A stretch of 64,000 nt of DNA from Tenacibaculum sp. MAR_2009_124 (GTDB lineage Bacteria; Bacteroidota; Bacteroidia; Flavobacteriales; Flavobacteriaceae). Positions 56,561-63,744 of this stretch are shown one piece after another. The notes under the pieces are model-generated. The model worked only from the letters and a program-made list of their open reading frames with translations. It made no database searches and was not told the DNA's origin. Numbering within the stretch: the stretch's first letter is position 1; the number at the start of each line of letters is the position of its first letter. The stretch is from assembly GCF_900105455.1 (NCBI RefSeq), contig NZ_FNSF01000002.1:675501-739500 (forward strand), given 5' to 3'. The position numbers were made by a program, and so were the translations under genes.

Positions 56561-56568
56561 TATATTTG
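56539..56568 (+). promoter_or_regulatory. Probable retron promoter
   Basis: TTG at 56539-56541, 19-nt spacer, TATATTTG at 56561-56568: a good match to the Bacteroidota promoter, placed just ahead of the structured non-coding region. Confidence 0.6.
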
Positions 56569-56574
56569 CATTGT

Positions 56575-56915
56575 AGTTCTTTGAAATGTTTGTGTAGTGA
56601 ACCCAAGAGTTTTTATTTTAAAACTATTGAAGAGGGTTTTTTCCCTCCACCCGTAAAGGGTCTTTGTAAAGGCAACAAGAGACTTAACGACTGAACTGAT
56701 GTACAACTCGAAAGAGAAGATGAACAGAAGACAGCTTTTAAGGTTATTCAACCCCTTACAAAATTGCTTAAAGAGGAATCAAATCAGTATTAGAGGTTTT
56801 ATTTTTTTTTATTTAAGCAGGAAATCGAGAAGTGTCGTAGGACTGTATCCTATATGGGTTCACGCAGCTAATTAAGCAGGAAGCATAGTGCTCCCATTTT
56901 TAATTAATAAATACG
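56575..56915 (+). ncRNA. Probable retron msr-msd RNA region
   Basis: 340 nt without a convincing ORF, between the retron promoter and the downstream genes. Visible hairpins: GAGGG-TTTTTT-CCCTC, GTCTTTG..CAAGAGAC, AGGA-CTGTA-TCCT and GGAAGCA-TAG-TGCTCC. The string TTAAGCAGGAA occurs twice (56813-56823 and 56872-56882). The position upstream of a retron reverse transcriptase is where msr-msd is expected. I could not identify the a1/a2 inverted repeat or the branching G, so limits are approximate. Confidence 0.5.
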
Positions 56916-56922
56916 ATACAGT

Positions 56923-57159
56923 ATGAAACACAAACACAGAATTGACCAACTCCAAAGTGGAGTGAAGTCATTACTCGCTAAGAGCGGGTACGCGTTCTCG
57001 GAAGAGGATAAAACTTTATTAAATGCAATTTTAGTAGAGTTGGAAGAGATGTCAAACAACGAAACGGACAATAGTCCAGACGAACTTTTGAAAGTTCTCT
57101 CCCTACTTCTTAGATTTTTGAAATTCTTCGGAATTGATGATATCACTAAGTTATTCTAA
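56923..57159 (+). CDS. Small retron-associated protein, unknown
   Basis: 78 residues, mainly helical and acidic (FSEEDKTLLNAILVELEEMS, ELLKVLSLLLRFLKFFGIDD). It follows the presumed ncRNA and precedes the HTH gene by 38 bp. No recognised domain. Position inside the retron cassette suggests an accessory or effector role, but nothing proves it. Confidence 0.6.
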   Translation: MKHKHRIDQLQSGVKSLLAKSGYAFSEEDKTLLNAILVELEEMSNNETDNSPDELLKVLSLLLRFLKFFGIDDITKLF

Positions 57160-57197
57160 TTCCCACTTCTCATTTTTTTTTTAAAACAAATATCACT

Positions 57198-57488
57198 ATG
57201 AATATAGGTACTGCCATAAAAGATTTAAGACAGCAAAAAGGTTTAAAACAGACCGATTTTGCTGTTAAATGTGGCTTGTCTCAATCTTACCTTTCATCAA
57301 TTGAAAAAGGTAGAAAAGAGCCTACATTAAGCATTTTAAAACAGATTGCTAATGCTCTTTCTATTCCTATGCCTGTTTTAGTTTTCTTTTCACTCGACAA
57401 GGAAGATATTGCTGATTCTAAACAAGATGCATACGCTATGTTAGAGCCTTCAATCAAAGGATTGATAAGTGATGTATTCATTTCATAA
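57198..57488 (+). CDS. Cro/C1-type HTH protein of the retron
   Basis: 96 residues with a classical HTH_3 domain (IKDLRQQKGLKQTDFAVKCG, LSQSYLSSIEKGRKEPTLS) and a short C-terminal tail. Some retron types pair the RT with a Cro/C1-like HTH protein, which can act as regulator or toxin. The stop is 9 bp ahead of the RT start. The direct repeats at the upstream promoter are a possible binding site. Confidence 0.85.
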   Translation: MNIGTAIKDLRQQKGLKQTDFAVKCGLSQSYLSSIEKGRKEPTLSILKQIANALSIPMPVLVFFSLDKEDIADSKQDAYAMLEPSIKGLISDVFIS

Positions 57489-57497
57489 CTATTTGAA

Positions 57498-58355
57498 ATG
57501 AAAAAAAGGGTAAAAGATTTAGCGTATACTTTAAAAATCGATAAAGATATTTTACTCAAATTATCTTCTTCTATAGATTCAACTGAAAGCAAATTTTATA
57601 GAAATTGGGACGAACCAAAAACAGATGATAACAAACAACCGAGATTTGAAAATGGTGTTGCACTAACAAGACCGATAAATGCTCCAATTAAGAAATTAAA
57701 AGATTTACAATCCAACCTTTTAGTCAACGTTTTATATAAGATAAAATTACCAGAATATTTTTTTGGTGGGTTAAAAAATAAAGATGCCGTTCTAAATGCA
57801 CGTATTCATCAAGGAAATAAATATTTTTTTCTTACCGATTTAAAAAATTTCTACCCTTCAGTTCACTTTAAAAGTGTTGAAAATGCACTTAGAAAAGAGG
57901 GGTTTTACCCAGATGTTGCAAGATTGATAACTCGAATTTGCACAAAAGAAGGAGCGATTCCTCAAGGTTGCCCTACTTCTTCATTTTTGGCATCATTAGT
58001 TGTATATCATAGCTGTGACGACCTTTTTGAAAAGTATCAACTAGAGGGACTCAAAGTTTCAATATACGTTGATGATATTACCTTTTCGAGTCCATCGGAT
58101 TTTAAACCAAAAACAAACAGAATTTTAGAAGAACTGCGGAATCGTGGACTAAAAATAAATTTTGACAAGACACATTATTGTACCAAAAATCCAAGAGTTA
58201 CAGGTATTCAGGTTAAAAATAACGGAATTTGTCCTCTACCGCATACGTTTGAACACTCGGTTGACTTGACAATTAAAGAAACTTCAAGAAATGGGCATAT
58301 TCAACGAATTAAATACGTTAAAAAAATAGCAAAGACGAATAAAAACGCACCCTAA
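57498..58355 (+). CDS. Retron-type reverse transcriptase
   Basis: 285 residues. Retron hallmarks: NARIH (the NAxxH motif, about residue 95), catalytic block FFLTDLKNFYPSV, IPQGCPTSSFLASLV, YVDD box in VSIYVDDITFSS, and NPRVTGIQVK with the VTG motif of the retron RT end. QGCPTSS in motif 4 excludes a diversity-generating RT. Its stop codon lies within the attC core GCACCCTAA, so the C-terminus (KYVKKIAKTNKNAP) may be slightly shortened. The retron reverse-transcribes part of its own ncRNA into msDNA, usually for phage defence. Confidence 0.92.
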   Translation: MKKRVKDLAYTLKIDKDILLKLSSSIDSTESKFYRNWDEPKTDDNKQPRFENGVALTRPINAPIKKLKDLQSNLLVNVLYKIKLPEYFFGGLKNKDAVLNARIHQGNKYFFLTDLKNFYPSVHFKSVENALRKEGFYPDVARLITRICTKEGAIPQGCPTSSFLASLVVYHSCDDLFEKYQLEGLKVSIYVDDITFSSPSDFKPKTNRILEELRNRGLKINFDKTHYCTKNPRVTGIQVKNNGICPLPHTFEHSVDLTIKETSRNGHIQRIKYVKKIAKTNKNAP

Positions 58356-58403
58356 TAACTAAGCATATGGCGTGCCGATAGGCTAACGCTATATGCCTTG
58401 TTG
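58347..58403 (+). other. attC-like recombination site 5 (interrupted)
   Basis: GCACCCTAAT complements the retron cassette start GTTAGGGTGC (9 of 10). It is followed by the stem AAGCATATGGCGT / ACGCTATATGCCTT and ends GTTG, where an IS91-type element begins. The expected remainder (AAC) may be the first bases to the right of the element. Confidence 0.7.
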
Positions 58404-58615
58404 ACTGATCCGTATTCCATAAGGGGGAAAACGATCAATTCAGTTTAATTTTAGTAATTTATTTAGTGGTTTTTCAGTGATTATTCTCTTGGTTTTCGGA
58501 TTTCATAGCCTTGGTTTTTATTTTCAGCACTTATTATTCTTCTTGTAATCGCTTTTTTAGGTAAAAATCTCAGATCTAAGCATTAGTGGTCCAGTCCTCT
58601 TTTTTGAAGATAATT

Positions 58616-59764
58616 TTATAATATGTGTTTTTTAATTTTACTAATAACCAGTTCTTTATATTTTTTAGGAGGACCTCTACTATCAAAAATTATTAATGTG
58701 ACTAGACCTGGCTTTTTACAAATCGGGCAACAGCGATGTACACTTTTCTCTTTCGTAATAATAACATCAATACAGTCTTTCTCTTTATCTGCTAATAGCA
58801 TTTGTAAACGAGGTAATTTTTCTTTTTTCCAACTACTACTTAAAATACCATAATGTCTAATTCTAGTAAATCCTTTAGGTAAAATATGTTGTTGAAAACG
58901 ACGTATAAACTCTTTGGTTTTTAAAGTTAAATTACTTACTTGACCACCTTTCTTGTAGTTCTTAACACGAAAAGTAACGGTGCCTTTTTGTTTATCAATA
59001 GCCTGTATTCGATGATTACTAATAGCTATCTTATGTGTGTATCTTCCTAGATATTCTAGCACGTTTTTTGGGTTACCAAAAGGAGGTTTTGCATAGATAA
59101 CCCATTTGTGTTTAAATAATTTGTCATAGAGTGATTGTGGTAAGTTTGGAATTGTTTTTCTTAATTCAGCAACAAAAACACCTCTAAACTTTACACTTAA
59201 AGCCTTTATACTGAATAAGAAATCATCCTTGTTTTTTCCTTTTTTCCAATTCCCTGCCTTTGTTATTCCTCCTTTAGGAACAATACAATGTAAATGAGGA
59301 TGTAAGCTTAAATTTTGTCCCCAAGTATGTAACACAGCAATCATTCCAATTTTAGCGCCTAGATCCTTGGGATTATTTCCAAAAGCAACCAAGGTTTTCC
59401 AAGCACTATCAAACAGTATTTTATATAGCTCTTTCGGATATTGAAGTGCCACTGAGTTTAAATTATCGGGCAAGGTAAAAACGACATGAAAATAAGGAAC
59501 TGGTAATAACTCTCTAGATCTACCTTCAATCCATTGCTGTTGTTTATGACCTTGACAAGTAGGGCAATGTCTATTGCGACAAGAATTGAATTGTAGATGC
59601 AGTTTATCACATGATTTACACCAATCTAAATGTCCTCCTAGCGCTTTGGTACGGCATTTTCTTATCGCATGCAGCGTTCTTTCATGCCAACTACTTCTAG
59701 ATAGTTCTTTTAAATGATTTTCTTCTAAATTCAACACTCCTGCTAACGTATGTTTTACTAGCAT
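58616..59764 (-). CDS. IS91-family HUH transposase
   Basis: 382 residues, rolling-circle type (Y2_Tnp with N-terminal zinc-binding region). Zn motif CRTKALGGHLDWCKSCDKLH and CRNRHCPTCQG; HUH-type HPHLHCIVP (about 165); tyrosine pair region in VLEYLGRYTHKIAISNH. C-terminal CCPICKKPG adds a Cys cluster. Full length and intact. ATG overlaps the recombinase stop codon (TAATG). Confidence 0.93.
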   Translation of the reverse strand: MLVKHTLAGVLNLEENHLKELSRSSWHERTLHAIRKCRTKALGGHLDWCKSCDKLHLQFNSCRNRHCPTCQGHKQQQWIEGRSRELLPVPYFHVVFTLPDNLNSVALQYPKELYKILFDSAWKTLVAFGNNPKDLGAKIGMIAVLHTWGQNLSLHPHLHCIVPKGGITKAGNWKKGKNKDDFLFSIKALSVKFRGVFVAELRKTIPNLPQSLYDKLFKHKWVIYAKPPFGNPKNVLEYLGRYTHKIAISNHRIQAIDKQKGTVTFRVKNYKKGGQVSNLTLKTKEFIRRFQQHILPKGFTRIRHYGILSSSWKKEKLPRLQMLLADKEKDCIDVIITKEKSVHRCCPICKKPGLVTLIIFDSRGPPKKYKELVISKIKKHIL

Positions 59765-60669
59765 TACTCTGTGTATAAGGTATCTAGTGGACTGTACTTT
59801 TTTGAACTCCCTGAGTTGGCAACATGTAAATAGATCATGGTGGTTTCTATATGAGCATGCCCTAGAAGTTCTTTTAAGCTAATAATATTAACACCATCTT
59901 CTAGTAAGTGTGTTGCATAAGAATGACGTAGTGTATGCGCTGTAAATTTCTTTTTTGTATTCACTTTAGCCCGATTCTCTTTGAGTATCCATTGAATGGC
60001 TCTGACTGTTATTGGCTGAGCAGCTCCGTCTTTAGTAACCTGACTGTTAAATAGATATTTTACAGGGTTTTCTGTTTTCAAATAACATCTTAAACCTCTT
60101 ATTAAAAGAGTACTTAAAGGAACATAACGATCTGTCTTACCTTTTTTTTTCTAATAAATACAGTTTTCCGATTAAAATCAACATCAGATTGAAGCAACCC
60201 ACATAGCTCATAACTCCGTAAACCACAACCGTACAACATACCTAAAATAAGGCGATGTTTAAGATACTTAGGTGCTTTTAACAATTCTCGAACTTCTTGT
60301 TTGTTAAGTACAATAGGTAAATCTTTTTGCCTTTTTATTTGAGGAAGCGCTATGCGCTTTTGCTCCATTCCCAGTACCTTATAAATGGCACGGAGTCCGA
60401 AAACGGTATGCTTAAAAAAACTTTCAGAGGGGGTTTTGTGAAGGTTTTGACAATGAAAAAGATAATCATTGATTTGTTCATTATCTAAAGTTTCTGGGCT
60501 AACCTTAAAATGTAAGGTTATGTGGGCTAAACAGCGTAGATAATTATTTAATGTACTTGATGATTTACCGTTAATTGAAAAGCTTTTGGTTAATTTTTTA
60601 ACGACAATAGAAAAATCAGGAACCTGCTCTAAAGAGGTTTCTAAAATTGTTTTACTTTTTTTTATACAT
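59764..60669 (-). pseudogene. Tyrosine recombinase of the IS91 element (two frameshifts)
   Basis: Joined frames give a full XerC-like recombinase: core-binding N-terminal part (SSTLNNYLRCLAHITLHF), catalytic R in GMLYGCGLRSYELCGL, then HTLRHSYATHLLEDG and LLGHAHIETTMIYLHVA. The frame shifts at A9 (plus-strand T at 60142-60150), which separates RKK(K)GKTDRYVPLS, and at A8 (60656-60663) next to the only reasonable ATG (60667-60669). Pieces 60114-60368 and 59764-60081 are the in-frame fragments. Either inactive, slippage-expressed, or affected by homopolymer base-call errors. Confidence 0.8.
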
Positions 60670-60748
60670 CTTATTTAATTTTGAATCATAAATTTAACTA
60701 TTTTTAAAACATTTCAAAAAAAGCTTCCGAGGTAACGAGGATTAGTTC

Positions 60749-60939
60749 AACAGTGTATAAAAAACATAGGGCATTTGTGATAAAACGAAAAGTCTGTGCA
60801 TATTAACAAAGTCCGCTAAATATAAAATTTGGCGTTTATAGAAGAAAAGATAAAAACAAAATATTTATATTTAGCTAAGTAATAAACCGAAACGTGTCGC
60901 TTATCACCTGCCCTACGCTTCTTATACTAAACGTTACAA
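60749..60939 (+). other. attC-like recombination site 6 (gene-less)
   Basis: AACAGTGTATAAAA to GTTACAA (60933-60939), 191 nt. Arms AGGGCATTTGTGATAA / TTATCACCTGCCCT, and CGCTAAATATAAA / TTTATATTTAGC further in. Its own cassette gene is absent, since the IS91-type element borders it directly. Confidence 0.75.
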
Positions 60940-60958
60940 GCAAGCCGATAAAAACATT

Positions 60959-61525
60959 ATGGAAGGAACATTATTTCACGAAATATTAGCTAAATCTAAA
61001 GCAGAAAAAGAAATTATTGGAATTTGGCAATATGGAGACGACAACGGTTTTTTATCTGGTTATGTTGTTGATTTCAATGAGGATTTAGTTGTTTTTCAAC
61101 ACTTCACCAAATACGGAAAAACAGACGGAATCATTACTTTACAAATTGCGGGAATACAAAGTATCGATGTAAAGGATGATTATGCAAAAGCAATGGAATA
61201 TCTAATAGAATACTCTGCAATTTTAGAAAAAGAACCTGAATTTAAACCACAACTGAACTCGACAGAAGAATGGCAGTCCGAATTAATAAATCAATTAGCA
61301 AAAAATAGCGAAACACTCGTGAGTTTGGAAATTAATGGTGGATATTTTTCAGGATTCATAAAAAAAGCAACTAAGACTGACTTTGAAATTAACTGTGTAG
61401 GGAAAATGGGGGAAGACGAAGGGAACGTCATTTATCGTATCGAAGATGTGACTGAATTTAGATTACACGATTGGGACGATAGAAAGAAAGATTTACTATT
61501 CAAATGGAGAAAGGCCAGCTTGTAA
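60959..61525 (+). CDS. Cassette 6: protein with two similar beta-rich domains, unknown
   Basis: 188 residues, no signal peptide. Two related halves: IIGIWQYGDDNGFLSGYVVDFN..ITLQIAGIQSIDVKDDYAKAMEYL and LVSLEINGGYFSGFIKKATKTDFEI..VIYRIEDVTEFRLHDWDDRKKDLLF (pieces quoted). They suggest duplicated small beta-barrels of Sm/SH3 type. No known family. Cassette start GTTACAAG (60933-60940) and end CTTGTAAC (61519-61526) are exact complements; the stop codon TAA lies inside that end. Confidence 0.72.
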   Translation: MEGTLFHEILAKSKAEKEIIGIWQYGDDNGFLSGYVVDFNEDLVVFQHFTKYGKTDGIITLQIAGIQSIDVKDDYAKAMEYLIEYSAILEKEPEFKPQLNSTEEWQSELINQLAKNSETLVSLEINGGYFSGFIKKATKTDFEINCVGKMGEDEGNVIYRIEDVTEFRLHDWDDRKKDLLFKWRKASL

Positions 61526-61526
61526 C
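61519..61526 (+). other. attC-like recombination site 7, left core
   Basis: CTTGTAAC, the complement of its cassette start. The IS110 copy begins immediately after the AAC. The rest of this site lies right of the IS (about 62846-62930), with arms GGCTTGT/ACAAGCC and right core GTTGTAG (62924-62930). Confidence 0.75.
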
Positions 61527-61559
61527 AAAGAACTGAGGTAAAAACCAAATAAAACTTCC

Positions 61560-62531
61560 TTAATTATTAACCAAAGTACTCTTGTACTGATTGTTGTATG
61601 GAACACCATTTTTGACAATAGAAAATGCTTGTTTTAGTAATTTGTTGCATACTGCTATTAAAGCTAGTTTTTTACTTTTTCCTTTCGCTACAATTCTATC
61701 GTAAAGCGCTTTGCACCCTTGGTTGTATTTACAAGCATTGAAACTGCACATAAATAGTAAATTCCTCAGTTTTGGATTGCCCATTTTACTAATCCTTGGT
61801 CTTCCTTTAATACTACTTCCACTCTGTCTTGTTATAGGTGTTAACCCAGTGTAACTACATAGTTCTTTCGAGCTTTCAAAACGATGAAAACCATCTGTAA
61901 AAACTAATAATATTAAAGCTGTTTTATCTCCTATTCCTGGAATGCTTTTTAATAAAGTTAGTGATTCTTGGTATTCTTTTTTTACATTATCATTTAAAGC
62001 TTTTTCTAGAACTTCCATTTCTTTTTTGAGTTTTTTCAAACTCCTATTTAAAGAGTTAATAACAACTTTTGATGGATACCCTAAAACTTCTTCTCCATGT
62101 ATTTTGTTTTTTAATTGAGTACTTTGTTTACTATAAATACTGAGCATACGTAATAACTGGAGACATTCTTGTTGAGTATCTGATTGACCAATCCACAACT
62201 TAGGTCTACGATCTTTTCCGTAAAGTTGAATCATTTTTGCATCACTCTTATCAGTCTTTATTTTCGATAAGTCCATTTGGATATAACGTTTTATTTTTAA
62301 TGGATTAACCACACTAACTCCAAAACCTAACTCCAACAAAAAATAAGCTAATCGAGTATGATAATATCCTGTAGCTTCCATAACGCAAATGGTATTTGAA
62401 TCCAGTAATTTAACTAACTTTCTGAAACCAGAAAGATTGTTCTTAAATTGATAATACACTAAGTTATTATCACATACATCAAAGAAATCTTTACTAATGT
62501 CAATTCCTAAATATTTTATATCTTTATTCAT
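61560..62531 (-). CDS. IS110-family transposase
   Basis: 323 residues. N-terminal RuvC-like DEDD domain: D in YLGIDISKDFFD, E in VMEATGYYHTRLA, D in KIKTDKSDAKMIQ. C-terminal Transposase_20 domain: LLKSIPGIGDKTA, ELCSYTGLTPITRQSGSSIKG (pieces) with the probable catalytic Ser in QSGSS, and KMGNPKLRNLLFM. Intact. IS110 recombinases are guided by a bridge RNA. Confidence 0.95.
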   Translation of the reverse strand: MNKDIKYLGIDISKDFFDVCDNNLVYYQFKNNLSGFRKLVKLLDSNTICVMEATGYYHTRLAYFLLELGFGVSVVNPLKIKRYIQMDLSKIKTDKSDAKMIQLYGKDRRPKLWIGQSDTQQECLQLLRMLSIYSKQSTQLKNKIHGEEVLGYPSKVVINSLNRSLKKLKKEMEVLEKALNDNVKKEYQESLTLLKSIPGIGDKTALILLVFTDGFHRFESSKELCSYTGLTPITRQSGSSIKGRPRISKMGNPKLRNLLFMCSFNACKYNQGCKALYDRIVAKGKSKKLALIAVCNKLLKQAFSIVKNGVPYNNQYKSTLVNN

Positions 62532-62845
62532 AAGAAAAAAGGATTGTAAAGAACCTATCTATAGTGAATTCAACAACTTGAAATCGAAGTCTAAAGCTTC
62601 ATAGAACTGAACGAATTTAACATAGAAAAGAGCAGGGATTATCAATGTTGACGAGATCAAAGTCTCTGCGTATATCATAACCTTATTCCGCTCTTTGGTT
62701 CTGTATGATTAAGTTTCTAATTTAATAAAATGCTAACTTAAGACGTATATAGCTCATAGCTAATCAGTTGCTTAAACGAAGTTAAGGCATATTTGGAAAG
62801 TCGCCAAATTTTTAAATTTGACGATTTCCAATAAAAAAGATAAAT
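62532..62845 (-). ncRNA. Candidate IS110 bridge-RNA region
   Basis: About 310 nt of non-coding DNA upstream of the transposase gene and inside the IS. In IS110 elements of this orientation the bridge RNA is encoded here. A long hairpin, TTGGAAA..TTTCCAA (62793-62831), is visible near the outer end. No ORF of note. The loops that would pair with donor and target were not resolved. Confidence 0.4.
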
Positions 62846-62946
62846 AGTAAAATTTAAAAATCTGGCTTGTGCTCAACCAAAAAATAATCGCTAATTTACA
62901 CGCTACAAGCCATATACACAACCGTTGTAGCACATTTAAGAAAACT

Positions 62947-63726
62947 ATGAGAAAGTATTTAGCATTTTTTATTTTATCAATATTCGTTGCTTTTTCTTAC
63001 GGACAAACTGCCAACGAATTGAATGAACAATCAAAAGAATTTTTAAAAGCTCAAAACTTTGAAAAATCTTATCCTTTGATAAAAAAATCCGCTGAATTAG
63101 GAAACGCTGAAGCACAATATAATCTTGGAGTGTCTTTAGAATATGGATACGGAGTTGAGAAAAACGAAAGTCAAGCATTTGATTGGTATTTAAAATCCGC
63201 TAAACAAGGATGGAATGATGGACTTTATAAAATGATGATGGCTCACGCTACAGGAAAAAATGCCGAATTGAATTATGAAAAAGCCTTTCAGTACGCATTA
63301 GAATGTAGTGAGAATGATGACCCAACTTGTATGCTAAATGTAGTAAGTTGCTACAAAGACGGTATGGGAACTGAAAAAAATCTTGAAAAAATGCTCGAAT
63401 GGGCAATAAGATTAGGGAAATTAGAAAATCCTGAAAATTTAGCACGAAGTGGAAAAATCACATCAGCTCGATTGAATTTAGCTTATATGTATCGAGATGG
63501 AACTGATGTCAAAAAAGATTTAGCCAAAAGTTATGCTTGGTTCTTAATATTTAATGAATTTAAAAAGGACTTTTCATATTTTCAACAACAATCAATTGTT
63601 AAAGAAATACAAGAATTGGAAGACGAATTGAGTTCTGATGAAAAAGCAAACGGAAAAGACAATGCAGAAAATATTTTAGGGCGAAAATTAAAGAATATGG
63701 ATAATCTTTACAAGGCAGAAATGTGA
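62947..63726 (+). CDS. Cassette 7: secreted Sel1-repeat (TPR-like) protein
   Basis: 259 residues from ATG 62947; it opens the signal peptide MRKYLAFFILSIFVAFSYG, whereas the in-frame ATG at 62869 lies in the attC arms. Sel1-like repeats: SAELGNAEAQYNLGVSLEYGYGVEKNESQA (pieces AEAQYNLGVSLEYGYGV), CMLNVVSCYKDGMGTEKNLEK, ARLNLAYMYRDGTDVKKD. The role may be in protein-protein interaction in the periplasm. Cassette start GTTGTAGCAC (62924) and end GTGCTACAAC (63735-63744) are exact complements; the ATG is 23 nt inside. Confidence 0.85.
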   Translation: MRKYLAFFILSIFVAFSYGQTANELNEQSKEFLKAQNFEKSYPLIKKSAELGNAEAQYNLGVSLEYGYGVEKNESQAFDWYLKSAKQGWNDGLYKMMMAHATGKNAELNYEKAFQYALECSENDDPTCMLNVVSCYKDGMGTEKNLEKMLEWAIRLGKLENPENLARSGKITSARLNLAYMYRDGTDVKKDLAKSYAWFLIFNEFKKDFSYFQQQSIVKEIQELEDELSSDEKANGKDNAENILGRKLKNMDNLYKAEM

Positions 63727-63734
63727 TAAAAAAC

Positions 63735-63744
63735 GTGCTACAAC
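63735..63744 (+). other. attC-like recombination site 8, left core
   Basis: GTGCTACAAC, exact complement of the cassette 7 start. A second IS110 copy follows the AAC directly, so the remainder of the site lies beyond the window. Confidence 0.75.

Larger units (their letters stand above)
58404..60748 (-). mobile_element. IS91-family element carrying a tyrosine recombinase
   Basis: About 2.3 kb with an HUH-type (IS91) transposase and an upstream, translationally coupled but frameshifted tyrosine recombinase. The transposase side ends ..GAATACGGATCAGT when read on the minus strand; the recombinase side ends near GAAC TAATCC. GAAC is the tetranucleotide IS91 relatives prefer as target. The ends are inferred from loss of attC symmetry, not from terminal repeats (IS91 elements have none), so they are approximate. 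Nothing recognised in 58404-58615 beyond the end. Confidence 0.65.
61527..62845 (-). mobile_element. IS110-family element, copy 1, inserted in attC 7
   Basis: The left boundary is set by comparison with the second copy: after the shared AAC both read AAAGAACTGAGGTAAAAACC and stay identical to the window end, while the flanks before AAC differ. The right end lies near 62845, between the TTGGAAA/TTTCCAA hairpin (62793-62831) and the resumption of attC arms at GGCTTGT (62863); its precise position is uncertain. No inverted repeats or target duplication, as usual for IS110. Confidence 0.8.

Noticed and set aside
57498..58355. Diversity-generating retroelement
   Set aside because: The RT has QGCPTSS, NAxxH and VTG (retron type) and no template/variable repeat pair or target protein was seen.
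59764..60669. Integron integrase (IntI)
   Set aside because: The recombinase belongs to the IS91 element, is coupled to its transposase, and lacks an obvious IntI-specific insertion between the catalytic boxes.
58404..60748. ISCR element carrying an integron module
   Set aside because: The transposase is of general IS91 type with an extra recombinase; nothing specific to ISCR ends or resistance cargo is seen.
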